A program made the translations under genes and the position numbers. Below are positions 16,723-26,569 of a DNA stretch of 64,000 bases, one piece after another. Every line of letters begins with the position of its first letter. Position 1 is the first letter of the stretch. The stretch comes from Methanoculleus sp. (lineage in GTDB: Archaea > Halobacteriota > Methanomicrobia > Methanomicrobiales > Methanoculleaceae): NCBI RefSeq assembly GCF_030019085.1, contig NZ_JASEFJ010000006.1:1-64000 (forward strand), written 5' to 3'. A model generated the notes under the pieces. It had not been told where the DNA came from and did not search any database. It worked only from the letters and a program-made list of their open reading frames with translations.

Positions 16723-17317
16723 GATCTTCCGGAGCCTTCAGGGGGAGGGAAAGAACCAGGGGCGGCCCTGCACCTTTATCAGGCTTGCGGGCTGTAACCT
16801 CCGGTGCGCCTGGTGCGACACCCCCTACGCCCTGAAAGGCGGGGAGGAGATGAGCGTTGGGCAGGTCCTCGATCGGGTCTGGTTGCTCCGCGGCACATAC
16901 ATCTGCATAACCGGCGGCGAACCGCTCCTGCAACGGGCTGAAGTCATGGAGTTACTCAAAAAGTTCAAACTTCATGGCTATTCAGTCGAGATCGAGACCA
17001 ACGGTAGCCTGGATTTCCGGGAGATGCAGCAGTACGCCTCCGTATGCATGGATGTCAAATGTCCTTCATCGGGCGAGACAAGCGATCTATCACTTCTTCC
17101 CGGGATAACCGCGCGCGATAGCGTCAAGTTTGTGGTGGCTGATATGGACGACCTCCTCTACGCGCGGGCGGTCATGGGAAACTACAGGATCCGGGGCGAT
17201 CTTTTCATATCGCCGGTGGAAGGGACCGATTACCGTGCCATTGCAGAGTATATAGTGAATGAGAACCTTCCTGTGAGGTTTCAGGTGCAACTACACAAGA
17301 TCCTGGGGATGAGTTAG
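16709..17317 (+). CDS. queE: 7-carboxy-7-deazaguanine synthase
   Basis: A 202-residue radical-SAM enzyme that converts 6-carboxytetrahydropterin to 7-carboxy-7-deazaguanine. The radical-SAM cluster is Cys29-x3-Cys33-x2-Cys36 in CNLRCAWC, and the N-terminus SEIFRSLQGEGKNQGRPCTFIRLAGC is the family hallmark. ITGGEPLLQ near 69-77 is the GGEP motif for SAM binding, and ETNGS near 97 follows. It overlaps queD by 14 bases and abuts queC (TAG then ATG). The length is usual for the family. Confidence 0.95.
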   Translation: MIVSEIFRSLQGEGKNQGRPCTFIRLAGCNLRCAWCDTPYALKGGEEMSVGQVLDRVWLLRGTYICITGGEPLLQRAEVMELLKKFKLHGYSVEIETNGSLDFREMQQYASVCMDVKCPSSGETSDLSLLPGITARDSVKFVVADMDDLLYARAVMGNYRIRGDLFISPVEGTDYRAIAEYIVNENLPVRFQVQLHKILGMS

Positions 17318-17983
17318 ATGAAGGCAGTCTGCCTCCTCTCAGGGGGGATGGATTCAAGCACGCTTGCCTACGTTGCAAAGGACATGGGTTACGATATAAT
17401 CGCGCTCCATTTCACATACGGCCAGAGAACGGAGAAGAAGGAGCGGGAATGCGCCCGTTCAATCGCACAGAGACTTGAGGCAATAGAGTTTGTCGAGATA
17501 AGCCTTGAGCACTTCAAGAAGATCGGGGCCTCAAGTCTGACGGATCCATCGATCCCGGTCGAGGACTACGTCGGTGAGAGTGGAGGTGTACCGAATACCT
17601 ACGTCCCCTTCCGGAATGCAAACCTCCTTGCCATCGCAACCAGTCTCGCGGAAGCCCGGCATGCAGCGGCGATCTTCATCGGTGTCCAGACCGGTGATTA
17701 CCCCGGCTATCCAGATTGCCGACCGGAGTTCATCGAGGCGTTCCAACGCGTGATCGACCTTGGGACGGCGGTTGACCCGCGGATTACACTGATGACACCG
17801 TTTGTCCGGATGACAAAGGCGGATATCATCAGGGCGGGGATTGCGCTGGGTGTCCCATACGAACTGACGTGGTCGTGCTACCGCAACAACGACCGGGCGT
17901 GTGGGGTATGCTCTTCCTGCCACTACCGAAGAGAGGCCTTCCGGGAACTCGGATTTGAGGATCCAATCGAGTATGAGGCATGA
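17318..17983 (+). CDS. queC: 7-cyano-7-deazaguanine (preQ0) synthase
   Basis: A 221-residue ATP-dependent ligase of the PP-loop family that amidates and dehydrates 7-carboxy-7-deazaguanine to preQ0. The PP-loop SGGMDSST is at residues 8-15. A structural zinc site is formed by the cysteines of [15 protein letters not shown] near 187-204. [11 protein letters not shown] and the RNANLLAIA segment are further family marks. preQ0 is then inserted into tRNA position 15 by archaeal TGT and converted to archaeosine; those genes are not in the window. It overlaps the NUDIX gene by 4 bases (ATGA). Confidence 0.95.
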   Translation: MKAVCLLSGGMDSSTLAYVAKDMGYDIIALHFTYGQRTEKKERECARSIAQRLEAIEFVEISLEHFKKIGASSLTDPSIPVEDYVGESGGVPNTYVPFRNANLLAIATSLAEARHAAAIFIGVQTGDYPGYPDCRPEFIEAFQRVIDLGTAVDPRITLMTPFVRMTKADIIRAGIALGVPYELTWSCYRNNDRACGVCSSCHYRREAFRELGFEDPIEYEA

Positions 17984-18492
17984 ACATGGAGATCTACCGG
18001 GGAAAACGACTGAAGATCGAGAAAAAAGTGGTCACGCTCCCTGACGGCGATAAGAAAGAACGGGTGGTAGTCCATCCTGGTGGTGCGGTTGCGATCCTTC
18101 CGGTCGAGGGGGACTCCTGCTACCTGATCCGACAGTACCGGTTTGCGATTGACGAATACATACTGGAAGCCCCGGCAGGCACCATAGATGAGGGTGAGGA
18201 ACCGGAGGAGACCGCCTACCGCGAACTGATCGAGGAGACCGGCATGAAAGCGGAGAGATTCGTGCCTAAAGGCTGGATCTACCCCTCTCCAGGTTATACT
18301 GACGAGCGGATCTGGTTATTCCTGGCAGAAGGCCTATCTCCGAGTTCTGAGTATACGATGGATGATGATGAGTTTATCGAGGTTCTTCGTGTCCCGCTTT
18401 CCGCCCTTCCCGGAATGATCTCTGGCGGAACGCTTGTCGATGCAAAGACCATCTGCCTTGTCTGCCGGTGTCTGGATCGAGCGCTTCAATGA
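17980..18492 (+). CDS. NUDIX hydrolase, ADP-ribose pyrophosphatase-like
   Basis: A 170-residue NUDIX protein. The NUDIX box starts at [22 protein letters not shown] (about 67-88), with the catalytic RELxEE pattern intact. The N-terminal beta domain and the [16 protein letters not shown] segment resemble ADP-ribose pyrophosphatases (NudF type), which hydrolyse ADP-ribose to AMP and ribose 5-phosphate. It overlaps queC by 4 bases, so it is co-transcribed with the queuosine-type genes, but a role in that pathway is not implied. Substrate is inferred from family resemblance only. Confidence 0.85.
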   Translation: MNMEIYRGKRLKIEKKVVTLPDGDKKERVVVHPGGAVAILPVEGDSCYLIRQYRFAIDEYILEAPAGTIDEGEEPEETAYRELIEETGMKAERFVPKGWIYPSPGYTDERIWLFLAEGLSPSSEYTMDDDEFIEVLRVPLSALPGMISGGTLVDAKTICLVCRCLDRALQ

Positions 18493-18576
18493 ATGTGCGC
18501 ATATTTATGCGATCCAGGGAGAAACATATAGTAGCTTCGACAAATGAACATCAATAATAAAGCTTGGTGAACCCCG

Positions 18577-19848
18577 ATGGAAGAGACGCAAGAGATGGAA
18601 ACGGCGCGAAAGCGCTACGAGTTCAAAAAGACGCTTGAGAGGCTTGCGGAGAAGGAAGGGAGCGGCACCGAGCTTATCACACTATACATACCGCCGGATA
18701 AGCAGATCTCCGATGTGACCGCCCAGCTCCGCGACGAGTTCGGGCAGTGCTCAAACATCAAGAGCAAACAGACCCGTACAAACGTCCAGAGTGCTATATC
18801 CTCCATCCTATCCCGCCTGAAGTACTATAAACGCCCGCCGGAGAACGGTCTGGCGATCTTCTGCGGCACGATAAACGTCGGTGGCGACCGCACTGATCTC
18901 CAGTGCGAGATAATCGAACCACCCGAACCGCTCAACACCTATATGTACCGCTGCAGTTCAAACTTCGAACTCGAACCCCTGCAGCAGATGCTCGAAGAGA
19001 AGGAGGTCTATGGCCTGATCGTCATCGACCGGCGGGAGGCTTACATAGGTTTCCTGCGGGGCAACCGGATTGAACCTGTCCGCGGCGTAACCTCAACCGT
19101 ACCCGGGAAACAGAGAAAAGGCGGTCAGTCGAGTGTCCGGTTCCAGCGGCTGCGACTTATTGCCATAAATGAGTTCTACAAGAAGGTTGGTGATCTCGCG
19201 AGCGAGATCTTCCTTGGCGAGAAGGATTTCTTCGAGAGGTTCAAGGGTGTCCTTATCGGCGGCCCGACCCCGACAAAGGAGGAGTTTGAGGCCGGTGGTT
19301 ATCTGCACCATGAGCTGCAGAAACGGATCATCGGGCTCTTTGATGTCTCCTACACAAACGACTCAGGACTTGCTGAACTCGTCGAGAACGCATCGGATGC
19401 GCTGAAAGGTCTTGAAGTCATCAAGGAGAAGACGGTGATGAACCGATTCCTCCAGGAACTGGTAAAGGATAACGGAGCGGCTGCTTACGGTGAGGAGAGT
19501 GTACGTAAGAACCTGGAACTTGGTGCCGTCGATACCCTCCTCCTCTCCGATAAACTTCGGAGAGCCAGACTGCGACTTGCCTGCCCGAACTGTGACTACA
19601 CCGAGGAGCGAACGGTCAGCGTCGAGCCGGGTAAGCACATTAAGGATCTCGACCTTGGTACCTGTCCAAACGATTCGTCACCGCTCTATGTGGCTGAGGA
19701 GAGCGATATCATCGATGAACTGACCGCGCTTGCTGATCAGAGTAACACGACGGTCAAGATAATCTCGGATGATTTTGAGGAAGGTTCGATGCTTTACAAT
19801 GCGTTCGGCGGAATCGCTGCAATTCTGCGTTACAGGACCGGGTACTGA
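18577..19848 (+). CDS. prf1: Peptide chain release factor 1 (aRF1)
   Basis: A 423-residue archaeal/eukaryotic-type release factor recognising all three stop codons. NIKS is at 60-63 and Y124-x-Cys126-x3-Phe130 (YxCxxxF) follows, both for stop-codon reading; GGQ at 182-184 triggers peptidyl-tRNA hydrolysis. The C-terminal domain has a zinc-ribbon-like CPNCDYTEE...CPNDSSPLY. The start ATG has GGTGA eight bases upstream. An AT-rich CATATTTATG at 18503-18512 may be its promoter. Its stop overlaps the argS start (TGATG). Confidence 0.96.
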   Translation: MEETQEMETARKRYEFKKTLERLAEKEGSGTELITLYIPPDKQISDVTAQLRDEFGQCSNIKSKQTRTNVQSAISSILSRLKYYKRPPENGLAIFCGTINVGGDRTDLQCEIIEPPEPLNTYMYRCSSNFELEPLQQMLEEKEVYGLIVIDRREAYIGFLRGNRIEPVRGVTSTVPGKQRKGGQSSVRFQRLRLIAINEFYKKVGDLASEIFLGEKDFFERFKGVLIGGPTPTKEEFEAGGYLHHELQKRIIGLFDVSYTNDSGLAELVENASDALKGLEVIKEKTVMNRFLQELVKDNGAAAYGEESVRKNLELGAVDTLLLSDKLRRARLRLACPNCDYTEERTVSVEPGKHIKDLDLGTCPNDSSPLYVAEESDIIDELTALADQSNTTVKIISDDFEEGSMLYNAFGGIAAILRYRTGY

Positions 19849-21512
19849 TGTATCAGGAGAAATATCACCAGATTGAACGCATGCTCCGGGCATGCACCGG
19901 TGAGGAGGACGTCCTCCTCACCACAGGGGGGGATCATGCTGATCTTGCCTCAACGATAGCGTTTAGACTTGCAAAGAAGGAGAAGCGGCCACCACAGAAG
20001 ATCGCAGCAGATATCGCGGAAAAACTTGCAGGAAACCCGGATCTCGGCGATATCCAGGTTGAATCTGCCGGCCCCTATGTCAACTTCCACTTCGGACCGA
20101 CGCTCCTTGCGGAGGCGGTCAGGGAGGCGGTTGAACCAGGTTATGGTAGTTTTCCCCGCCGTTCCAGCCGGGTTGTGCTCGAACATACGAGCGCGAACCC
20201 GAATGGGCCGCTCCACGTCGGGCATATCCGTAACACTGTCATCGGGGACAGCCTGGCCCGGGCGTTCCGGAAGGCTGGTTACCCGCTTGAGGTTCAGTAC
20301 TACCTGAACGATATGGGTCGTCAGATCGCCATCGTCTCCTGGGGTTTCGATCACCTTGAGATCCCCCGCAGGGAGGGTGAGAAAGAGGATCATTACGTTG
20401 CCCGGGTCTATATAGCGGCGAACCGGGAGATCGAGAAGAATCCAGAGATCACCCAGGAGATCGATCTTCTAATGCAGAAGGTGGAACGCGGGGATCCAGA
20501 TACCGTTAAAAAGTTCCGGAAGGCTGTATCTCTCTGTCTTGAGGGTATACGGGCGACCCTGGCCGCCTTAAACGTCTCTCACGACCGGTTTGTCTGGGAG
20601 AGCGACTTTGTCCGGATCGGTGACGTGGACAGGGTCATAGAACGGGTCCGGCGTCTACCGCAGGCTGTAGAGGATGAGACCCTCTGGGTTGACCTATCTG
20701 AGTTTGGTTTTGAGAAGAGATACATCCTCCGGCGCAGCGATGGCACATCTGTCTACAGCACCCGGGATCTCGCCTACCACACCTGGAAAGGGCGTAACTA
20801 CGACCGTATGATCGACGTGCTTGGAGCGGATCATAAACTGATCGGCGCCCAGCTTCAGGTCACCCTGAAACTCCTGGGTGAGAAGCCCCCGGAGATCGTC
20901 TTCTTTGAGTTTGTCTCACTCCCCGAAGGTTCGATGAGCACCCGGGCGGGCAAGTTCGTCTCGGCGGATGAACTGATCGAGGAAGTGGCAGGGAAGGCGT
21001 TTGAGGAGGTTACCACCAGGCGACCAGACCTCCCAGAGGAAGAGCGGTGCTCGATCGCGAGGTCTGTCGCCATCGCTGCCATCCGCTACGATATTGTGAA
21101 GGTCTCGCCCGAGAAGAGCACGGTCTTTGACTGGAAGGAGGCACTGGACTTTGAACGGCAGAGCGGTCCGTACATCCAGTATGCCCATGCCCGTGCATGC
21201 AGCATACTGGAGAAGGCCGGAGAGTTCGAACCGGCGTATCATTATGAGACCGGGCATGAGATCGCGCTTGCCAGACACCTGGCCAGATTCCCGGCCGTTA
21301 TTGAGCAGGTTGTTGTGGAGCTCCGGCCGCATCTCCTCGCTGCTTACGCTCGCGACCTCGCCGACCTCTTCAACGCCTTCTACCACTATGACCCGGTTCT
21401 GAAGAGTGAGGGTGAGATCCGTAACAGTCGCCTTACACTTGTGGACGCGGTCAGGAACACCTTGAAGGAGTCACTTGAGACCCTCGGGATAGATGCACTC
21501 AGAAGCATGTAA
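19848..21512 (+). CDS. argS: Arginyl-tRNA synthetase
   Basis: A 554-residue class I synthetase. The HIGH-type motif is HVGH at 123-126 within EHTSANPNGPLHVGHIRNT, and the KMSKS loop is degenerate (SMSTRAGKF near 363-371), which is normal for ArgRS. The N-terminal Add1 domain (LTTGGDHADLASTIAFRLAKK) binds the tRNA D-loop, and the C-terminal DALR anticodon-binding domain contains QYAHARACSI. Its start overlaps the aRF1 stop by one base and its end overlaps taw1 by 20 bases. Confidence 0.96.
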   Translation: MYQEKYHQIERMLRACTGEEDVLLTTGGDHADLASTIAFRLAKKEKRPPQKIAADIAEKLAGNPDLGDIQVESAGPYVNFHFGPTLLAEAVREAVEPGYGSFPRRSSRVVLEHTSANPNGPLHVGHIRNTVIGDSLARAFRKAGYPLEVQYYLNDMGRQIAIVSWGFDHLEIPRREGEKEDHYVARVYIAANREIEKNPEITQEIDLLMQKVERGDPDTVKKFRKAVSLCLEGIRATLAALNVSHDRFVWESDFVRIGDVDRVIERVRRLPQAVEDETLWVDLSEFGFEKRYILRRSDGTSVYSTRDLAYHTWKGRNYDRMIDVLGADHKLIGAQLQVTLKLLGEKPPEIVFFEFVSLPEGSMSTRAGKFVSADELIEEVAGKAFEEVTTRRPDLPEEERCSIARSVAIAAIRYDIVKVSPEKSTVFDWKEALDFERQSGPYIQYAHARACSILEKAGEFEPAYHYETGHEIALARHLARFPAVIEQVVVELRPHLLAAYARDLADLFNAFYHYDPVLKSEGEIRNSRLTLVDAVRNTLKESLETLGIDALRSM

Positions 21513-22386
21513 CGCCCTGCGCAGGCAGGGTTACCAGTTCATCACCCCCACCTCGTCAGCGGCCGTGAAACCATGTATGTGGTGTAAACGGGCGCTCAGG
21601 GGTGGGGATATGTGCTACAAGGCGCAGTTTTATGGTATAGAGAGCCATCGCTGTGTCCAGATGACCCCTACCCTGCGGTGCAACCAGCGGTGCCTCTTCT
21701 GCTGGAGGTCGTTTGAGCACGAGGTCGTGGAGGAGGAAGAGTGCCCGCCGGAGGTCATCATTGCAAACCTCCAGCGTGCCCAGAAGAGGGCTCTCGCGGG
21801 ATACAAGGTCTCCCCCTACGTCGCGCCAGAACGTTTCGCTGAGGCCCTGAACCCCACGATGGTCGCGATATCCCTCTCGGGGGAGCCGACCTGCTACTCG
21901 CGTCTCCCGGAACTGGTGGACGGTCTCAACAGGGAAGGTTACACCACATTCCTGGTCTCGAACGGCACCAGGCCGGACGTTCTCGGTCGGTGTCGGCCAT
22001 ACCAGACCTACGTCTCCCTGGATGCGCCCGACCGGGGGACCTACCTCCGTCTCTGTCGGCCGGCGGAGGATTACTGGGACCGGGTGCTGGAGAGCCTTGC
22101 AGGGCTTTCCTGGCGACGGTCGGCCATCCGCACCACGCTGGTTCGCGGCTACAACGACTTCTCTCCAGAGCGTTACGCGGCGATCTACCAGGACTCCGGT
22201 GCCCGGTTTGTGGAGGTAAAGGGTTATATGTATCTTGGGTACAGTAGAAACCGATTGCTGAGGGAGCAGATGCCGGAACACCGCGAGATCCGGGAATTTT
22301 CAGAGATGGTTTCGCAGCACTCTGACTATTTCATTAAAGACGAGAGCCCGCTTTCCCGGGTTGTCTGCCTGGAGAGAGATGTATGA
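21493..22386 (+). CDS. taw1: tRNA 4-demethylwyosine synthase (Taw1)
   Basis: A 297-residue radical-SAM enzyme that condenses pyruvate with N1-methylguanosine at tRNA-Phe position 37 to form 4-demethylwyosine. The radical-SAM motif is Cys63-x3-Cys67-x2-Cys70 in [10 protein letters not shown]. The second cluster ligands are Cys28, Cys41 and Cys54, spaced 13 and 13 as in the Methanocaldococcus enzyme (Cys26, Cys39, Cys52). [14 protein letters not shown] is the family hallmark. The start lies 20 bases inside argS; the N-terminal RRQGYQF segment matches the family, so the overlap is real. It overlaps sepS by 4 bases. Confidence 0.94.
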   Translation: MHSEACNALRRQGYQFITPTSSAAVKPCMWCKRALRGGDMCYKAQFYGIESHRCVQMTPTLRCNQRCLFCWRSFEHEVVEEEECPPEVIIANLQRAQKRALAGYKVSPYVAPERFAEALNPTMVAISLSGEPTCYSRLPELVDGLNREGYTTFLVSNGTRPDVLGRCRPYQTYVSLDAPDRGTYLRLCRPAEDYWDRVLESLAGLSWRRSAIRTTLVRGYNDFSPERYAAIYQDSGARFVEVKGYMYLGYSRNRLLREQMPEHREIREFSEMVSQHSDYFIKDESPLSRVVCLERDV

Positions 22387-23975
22387 GATTTGATCCAGAA
22401 GAATTCAAAAAAAAGGCAAGAGAGGACTTCGAGCACGCCTGGTATGAGGGGCCGTCTGTCCTGACGCCGCCGGGCGTCTCGGGTCGTTACCCCCGGCTTC
22501 GCTATACCCGGGCAAGGACGCACCCGATCTTCGAGATAGTGCAGCGGCTTCGCGAGACCTACCTTGCGATGGGGTTTGACGAGGCGATGAACCCCGTGAT
22601 AGTTGAAGAGTCTGATATTTACCGGCAGTTCGGTCCTGAAGCAATGGCGGTCCTTGACCGTGTCTTCTACCTTGGCGGGCTGCCCCGTCCAAACGTCGGG
22701 ATCGCAAGAATGCAGATCGAGGAGATCGAGGCTATCCTGGGTCGTGCTCTCACTGCAGGGACGGAGGAGAAACTCCGCGAGACCCTACACGGCTATAAGA
22801 AGGGAAAGATCGACGGCGATGAGCTTGTGCACGAACTTGCGAGTGTGCTCGAGGCCGATGACGCTGCCGTGGTGCATATCCTTGATGCGGTCTTCCCGGA
22901 GTTTCGGGATCTGGCTCCAGAGTCGTCGCGCAACACCCTGCGTAGCCACATGACAAGCGGCTGGTTCCTGACGCTCTCTTCCATCTGGGATAGGCGCCGT
23001 CTGCCCCTCAGGCTCTTTTCGGTGGATCGGTGTTTCCGGCGGGAGCAGGAGGAGGGGCCAACCCGCCTTATGGCCTACCACTCGGCCTCCTGTGTCGTTG
23101 CCGGGGAGAACGTCACCATCGAAGAGGGGAAAGCCGTCAGTGAGGCGCTTCTCTCGGCGTTCGGGTTCACCGAATTCAGGTTTCAGCCCGACGAGAAGCG
23201 GTCAAAGTATTACATGCCCGGAACGCAGACGGAGGTCTATGCGCGCCATCCCTCGCTTGGGTGGGTGGAGGTCGCCACTTTTGGTCTCTACTCTCCCTCG
23301 GCGCTCGCGGAGTACGGGATCGGCGTCCCGGTGATGAACCTTGGTCTTGGGGTGGAGCGGCTTGCGATGATCGTCTACCAGTCAAACGATATTCGTCAGT
23401 TGACCTACCCCCAGTTCTTCCCGCAGGAGGTCTCCGACCGCGAGATTGCGGGGGCCATACACCTCCGTGAAGAACCGGCTTCTGCTACAGGGCGACATAT
23501 GGCAGAGGGTATCAGAGCTACGGCGGTGGAGCATGCAGCAGCCCCAGGGCCGTGCGCGTTTGTCGCCTGGAGAGGAGAGGTCGCGGGACGGAAGGTGGAA
23601 GTGGTCGTCGAGGAGACCGAGTCCAACACGAAACTCTGCGGTCCTGCCTGCTTAAACGAGGTTTTTGTTCACAACGGGTCGGTGCTTGGTGTGCCGGATA
23701 CCGCTAAGTGGGCGACGGTCCGTCAGGAGGGCGTCTCCACCGGGATCACCTACCTGGACGCTGTGGCCGGGCTTGCAGCCGCCAGGATCGAGGAGGCGGC
23801 CAGATGCGGTGAAGAGGTTCGTGTCCAGGTGAAGATGGCAAAACTCCCTTCAGATGTCAACCTGCGTGTAGAGGACTACGTGATGCGCTACATCACAGAT
23901 CACAACAAAAAGGTGGACCTCCGGGGTCCGGTCTTTCTGACCGTCAGGTCGGTGATCCGGGAACCTGAGGCTTAA
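22383..23975 (+). CDS. sepS: O-phosphoserine--tRNA(Cys) ligase (SepRS)
   Basis: A 530-residue class II synthetase resembling the PheRS alpha subunit. Class II motif 2 is [20 protein letters not shown] near 219-238, and motif 3 is GLGVERLAM near 322-330. It charges tRNA-Cys with O-phosphoserine, which SepCysS then converts to Cys-tRNA; this is the tRNA-dependent cysteine route of most methanogens. [22 protein letters not shown] is a typical SepRS segment. It overlaps taw1 by 4 bases and ends the aRF1-argS-taw1-sepS overlapping run. SepCysS is not in the window. Confidence 0.94.
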   Translation: MRFDPEEFKKKAREDFEHAWYEGPSVLTPPGVSGRYPRLRYTRARTHPIFEIVQRLRETYLAMGFDEAMNPVIVEESDIYRQFGPEAMAVLDRVFYLGGLPRPNVGIARMQIEEIEAILGRALTAGTEEKLRETLHGYKKGKIDGDELVHELASVLEADDAAVVHILDAVFPEFRDLAPESSRNTLRSHMTSGWFLTLSSIWDRRRLPLRLFSVDRCFRREQEEGPTRLMAYHSASCVVAGENVTIEEGKAVSEALLSAFGFTEFRFQPDEKRSKYYMPGTQTEVYARHPSLGWVEVATFGLYSPSALAEYGIGVPVMNLGLGVERLAMIVYQSNDIRQLTYPQFFPQEVSDREIAGAIHLREEPASATGRHMAEGIRATAVEHAAAPGPCAFVAWRGEVAGRKVEVVVEETESNTKLCGPACLNEVFVHNGSVLGVPDTAKWATVRQEGVSTGITYLDAVAGLAAARIEEAARCGEEVRVQVKMAKLPSDVNLRVEDYVMRYITDHNKKVDLRGPVFLTVRSVIREPEA

Positions 23976-24125
23976 TCGGGTCCTCCCACACCATCCATAT
24001 TTATACCTGTTTTGGCCTGTCCTGTTCTTATTGCACCTTATGAGACCCCGGAGCGGCGGGTAGCACGTCCCGCTGGAGGGACTATTCAACCCGGCCCTGC
24101 CGGTGCGAGTGTCTATATCGGTAGG

Positions 24126-24154
24126 GTTATATTTTTCTAACACGATGTTAGAAA
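24126..24154 (+). promoter_or_regulatory. TATA box with adjoining perfect operator palindrome
   Basis: A TATA-like GTTATATT at 24126-24133 is followed directly by a perfect 8-bp inverted repeat TTTCTAAC-ACGAT-GTTAGAAA at 24134-24154. The repeat covers the position expected for transcription start, 19-39 bases before the DUF2178 start. A repressor bound here would block the DUF2178-XRE operon; the XRE protein encoded by the second gene is the obvious candidate for autoregulation, which is inference. Confidence 0.6.
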
Positions 24155-24172
24155 TAGACAACTGGTGTGATG

Positions 24173-24559
24173 ATGAAGCGAACCTACGCGGTAAAGATAG
24201 GGGCGGGAGTGATCCTCGCCGTTGCGGGCATAATCCTCCCATTTCTTGCGGACGGAACGGAAGCGCTCTCTTCGGTTCTGGTGACGATCGGTCTTGTGAC
24301 CGTTGCGGTGACCGGTGTGCAGTACTGGAGATATAAAGATGATCTGGAGAAGGACGAGCGGACGCAGAAACTCGGGGCATATGCTGTCTCTTACTCCTGG
24401 TTGCTCACCATGGTCTTCCTCGCGCTCCTCTTCTGGGTTGATTACCTTGGTCTGTTAGTCCTCAGCGTCCAGGCGGTGCTGATATCCGCCATCCTGCTGA
24501 TGGCATTCTCCGCACGGATCTTCCAGTGGTACCTGTTCCGCCAGGGTGACGTGGCTTGA
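24173..24559 (+). CDS. DUF2178 family membrane protein
   Basis: A 128-residue membrane protein with four likely transmembrane helices: two in the first half ([32 protein letters not shown]) and two in the second ([37 protein letters not shown]). Between them is the family loop [20 protein letters not shown]. Three start codons lie in a row; the ATG at 24173 best fits the GGTG at 24164. The gene is paired with an XRE regulator that starts 14 bases after its stop, an arrangement seen repeatedly in archaea. Function is unknown; a role in membrane stress or signalling has been guessed but is not shown here. Confidence 0.75.
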   Translation: MKRTYAVKIGAGVILAVAGIILPFLADGTEALSSVLVTIGLVTVAVTGVQYWRYKDDLEKDERTQKLGAYAVSYSWLLTMVFLALLFWVDYLGLLVLSVQAVLISAILLMAFSARIFQWYLFRQGDVA

Positions 24560-24572
24560 GGGGGGATGCCGG

Positions 24573-24779
24573 GTGAAGACCCGGATCAAAGAATTTCGGG
24601 CGAAGGCCGGGATGACCCAGGAGGAACTGGCCCGCCAGGTGGGCGTCCGGCGGGAGACGATCGTCTTTCTCGAGAAGGGGAAGTACAACCCATCCCTGAA
24701 ACTCGCCTACAGGGTGGCAAAGGCTCTTGGCTCCACCATCGAGGAGGTCTTCACCTTCGATGAGGAGGATCTGGCCTGA
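24573..24779 (+). CDS. XRE-family helix-turn-helix regulator
   Basis: A 68-residue Cro/CI-type regulator: [21 protein letters not shown], then [16 protein letters not shown] for the recognition helix, then [21 protein letters not shown]. This is the compact YozG/Xre type often encoded beside small membrane proteins. I chose the GTG at 24573, which follows a GAGGGGGG Shine-Dalgarno by about six bases; the longer frame reads into the DUF2178 gene. It probably binds the palindrome at 24134-24154. Confidence 0.85.
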   Translation: MKTRIKEFRAKAGMTQEELARQVGVRRETIVFLEKGKYNPSLKLAYRVAKALGSTIEEVFTFDEEDLA

Positions 24780-24804
24780 GAGAACCTGCCGGCCGGTGGG
24801 AAGG

Positions 24805-25890
24805 TCACCTTTGCGACCTCATCTCATCCCTATTCTGCCTCATTTCTGGTATTGACGCCTCTTCCGTTGCTGCGGTCCTGTCATCTCCCCGGAGAAGCGC
24901 GAATAGTCGGGCAAGAGATATGATATCCTGCCTGTTATGCTCTACAATGGGTATGAGCGGGCCGGGGTTTCCTGTACGCAGGTAGGTCTCGTAGAACTCC
25001 GGCACCATCGCGCTCGGGAGGTCATCTGTCCGGGTTATGTTGAGAACCGCCGTCTCAAGACTGCCAAGTCGACAGGAGGGTAAGTAACCTCTCCAGCGCC
25101 GGCGTGAAAACCGGAGGAGATCGAAATGCGGCAGGTCGAGGGTTGCCGGGATACCTTTAGAGGTGAGTCGATCCCGGATGTAGGGTAGATCAAAAGCACG
25201 GCCGTTGAAGGTGACAAGGGCGGTTCTTTCTGCCTCCAGGTCGGGGAGGACGGCGGCCAGCGCAGCGGTTTCCTCCTCGATGGAGCGGAGGAGGTACTGG
25301 CGGAGAACGATCGAGTCTCTCTCTACCCGGCCAAGGCCGATCAGGATGATCGGCCTGGAGGAGAGCCCCAGGGTCTCGATATCCAGGAAGGCGAAATCTT
25401 CCGGGGCGTGGAACCTGCTGGCCTCGAGGAGGAGCGGATCGCTCTGCCGGTGCCGCCGCTCGATCCAGTTAACAAGTTCCCGGGTATCTCCCCCTGCTAC
25501 CAGATCGAGGAGTCGGCCAGCCTCCCGGCGGTAGCGCGGGTGTCCCAGCAGATCGGGGACGGTGCGGTAACCGCGTTCTTCCAATCTCTGCCGGGTTGCC
25601 GGGCCGATACCCCGGATCAGGCTGATATCGCAGAAGATGGCTGCCGTCGCACGTTCGCGCTCTCGGGCGCCAAGTGAGATCGGGTTTCGGGACTCGATTG
25701 CATAGCAACTCCCACTCGAGCACCTCACCTCCCGGCCGTTGAAAACGTCCTCGATCGCCAGGCCATGGTAGTCGTTGATGAGAGTGTCACGGAACCTCAG
25801 GGCCTCCACGTCGCTGGATTGGTGAAGATACCCCTTCTGTAGATCTCGGGCAGACCATCTCACCCGATCTGATGCACGAACCATTCTCAT
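24805..25890 (-). CDS. YprB-like RNase H-fold exonuclease with HhH motif
   Basis: A 361-residue protein. The N-terminal part has a helix-hairpin-helix-like segment (ISLIRGIGPATRQRLEERGY, about 90-110) that would bind DNA. The second half is a DEDD-type exonuclease: DIETLGL near 169-175 supplies the first acidic pair, TFNGRAFDLPYIRDRL near 224-239 the third, and EHNRQDIISLARLF near 318-331 the last Asp. The family is YprB/RNase_H_2, predicted 3'-5' nucleases of DNA or RNA repair. It is convergent with the XRE gene, 25 bases away, and is probably monocistronic. Confidence 0.8.
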   Translation of the reverse strand: MRMVRASDRVRWSARDLQKGYLHQSSDVEALRFRDTLINDYHGLAIEDVFNGREVRCSSGSCYAIESRNPISLGARERERATAAIFCDISLIRGIGPATRQRLEERGYRTVPDLLGHPRYRREAGRLLDLVAGGDTRELVNWIERRHRQSDPLLLEASRFHAPEDFAFLDIETLGLSSRPIILIGLGRVERDSIVLRQYLLRSIEEETAALAAVLPDLEAERTALVTFNGRAFDLPYIRDRLTSKGIPATLDLPHFDLLRFSRRRWRGYLPSCRLGSLETAVLNITRTDDLPSAMVPEFYETYLRTGNPGPLIPIVEHNRQDIISLARLFALLRGDDRTAATEEASIPEMRQNRDEMRSQR

Positions 25891-26079
25891 TCCGATCTCT
25901 GTCTCAGGAGATCTTCAACCTGACTCCCGCGGCGTGAAAGTGAACAGCCCTGGTGTCTGAGATGCCGGCCGCCGGAAACAGGCAGTTTCCAGCCGATGTT
26001 TGTTTGAAATGCTGGTGGATGGACCCAACCGGCTTTGATGGATAGATCCAGTCCCGTGCTGGCTCAAACGCTCTGGGCC
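25891..26079. other. Intergenic spacer before repeat element B
   Basis: About 190 bases upstream of the YprB-like gene. It contains ACCGGCTTTGATGG near 26026-26040, an inverted half of the CCATCAAACC motif that begins the repeat at 26079, so a further end or a nested copy may lie here. No gene is seen. Confidence 0.35.
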
Positions 26080-26499
26080 ATCAAACCAGTTCCTTCAGGC
26101 TGTGCCAAGGTTTGAAGAATCTCTCCGGATTGATGCGAGGGGGTGTGCAGCCCGGCAGACCGCCAGCCATCGGGATCTCGGCGTGCCCAATTACTTGCGA
26201 GATGCTAGTCCTGAAGGATGCAGAAAGATGGATTGGGCGGTCAATGAACGAGAGTCTCCGGATGAGACGCGAGAAAGACTGAGGCAGCGGCGGGGCTGTA
26301 TGAGCGCGGGGTGATGGGGCGTCCCGCGAGAAAAATATGTCGTTCCAGGGCATGCCGAGACAGGGGGGGTGAAATTCCTCCGCCCTGGCACGATTCCCCG
26401 GGACCACCCCCCACTCCCGTCCCCCACTCCCGTCCCCCCTCCCGGGTACCGGAAGACGTTCAACGGGATGACTTGATTGTGTCGGTGAACTGGTTTGAT
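26080..26499. repeat. Intergenic repeat element B with perfect 13-bp inverted ends
   Basis: The element is bounded by ATCAAACCAGTTC at 26080-26092 and its exact reverse complement GAACTGGTTTGAT at 26487-26499, giving a 420-bp unit. Its left 190 bases align with the element at 6611. Inside are a GGGGGGGTGAAATTCC stretch, a direct repeat CCCACTCCCGTCC in tandem near 26410-26440 and no convincing gene. Perfect terminal inverted repeats with no coding capacity are typical of MITE-type non-autonomous elements, though a fold-back structured RNA is possible. It lies just upstream of the decayed HAD gene. Confidence 0.6.
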
Positions 26500-26569
26500 C
26501 GTCCTTGCTCGTCTCGCACGCTGTTGGCCGCCCACATAAATACTTCCAGGGACAATCGGGAAGAGTGGG

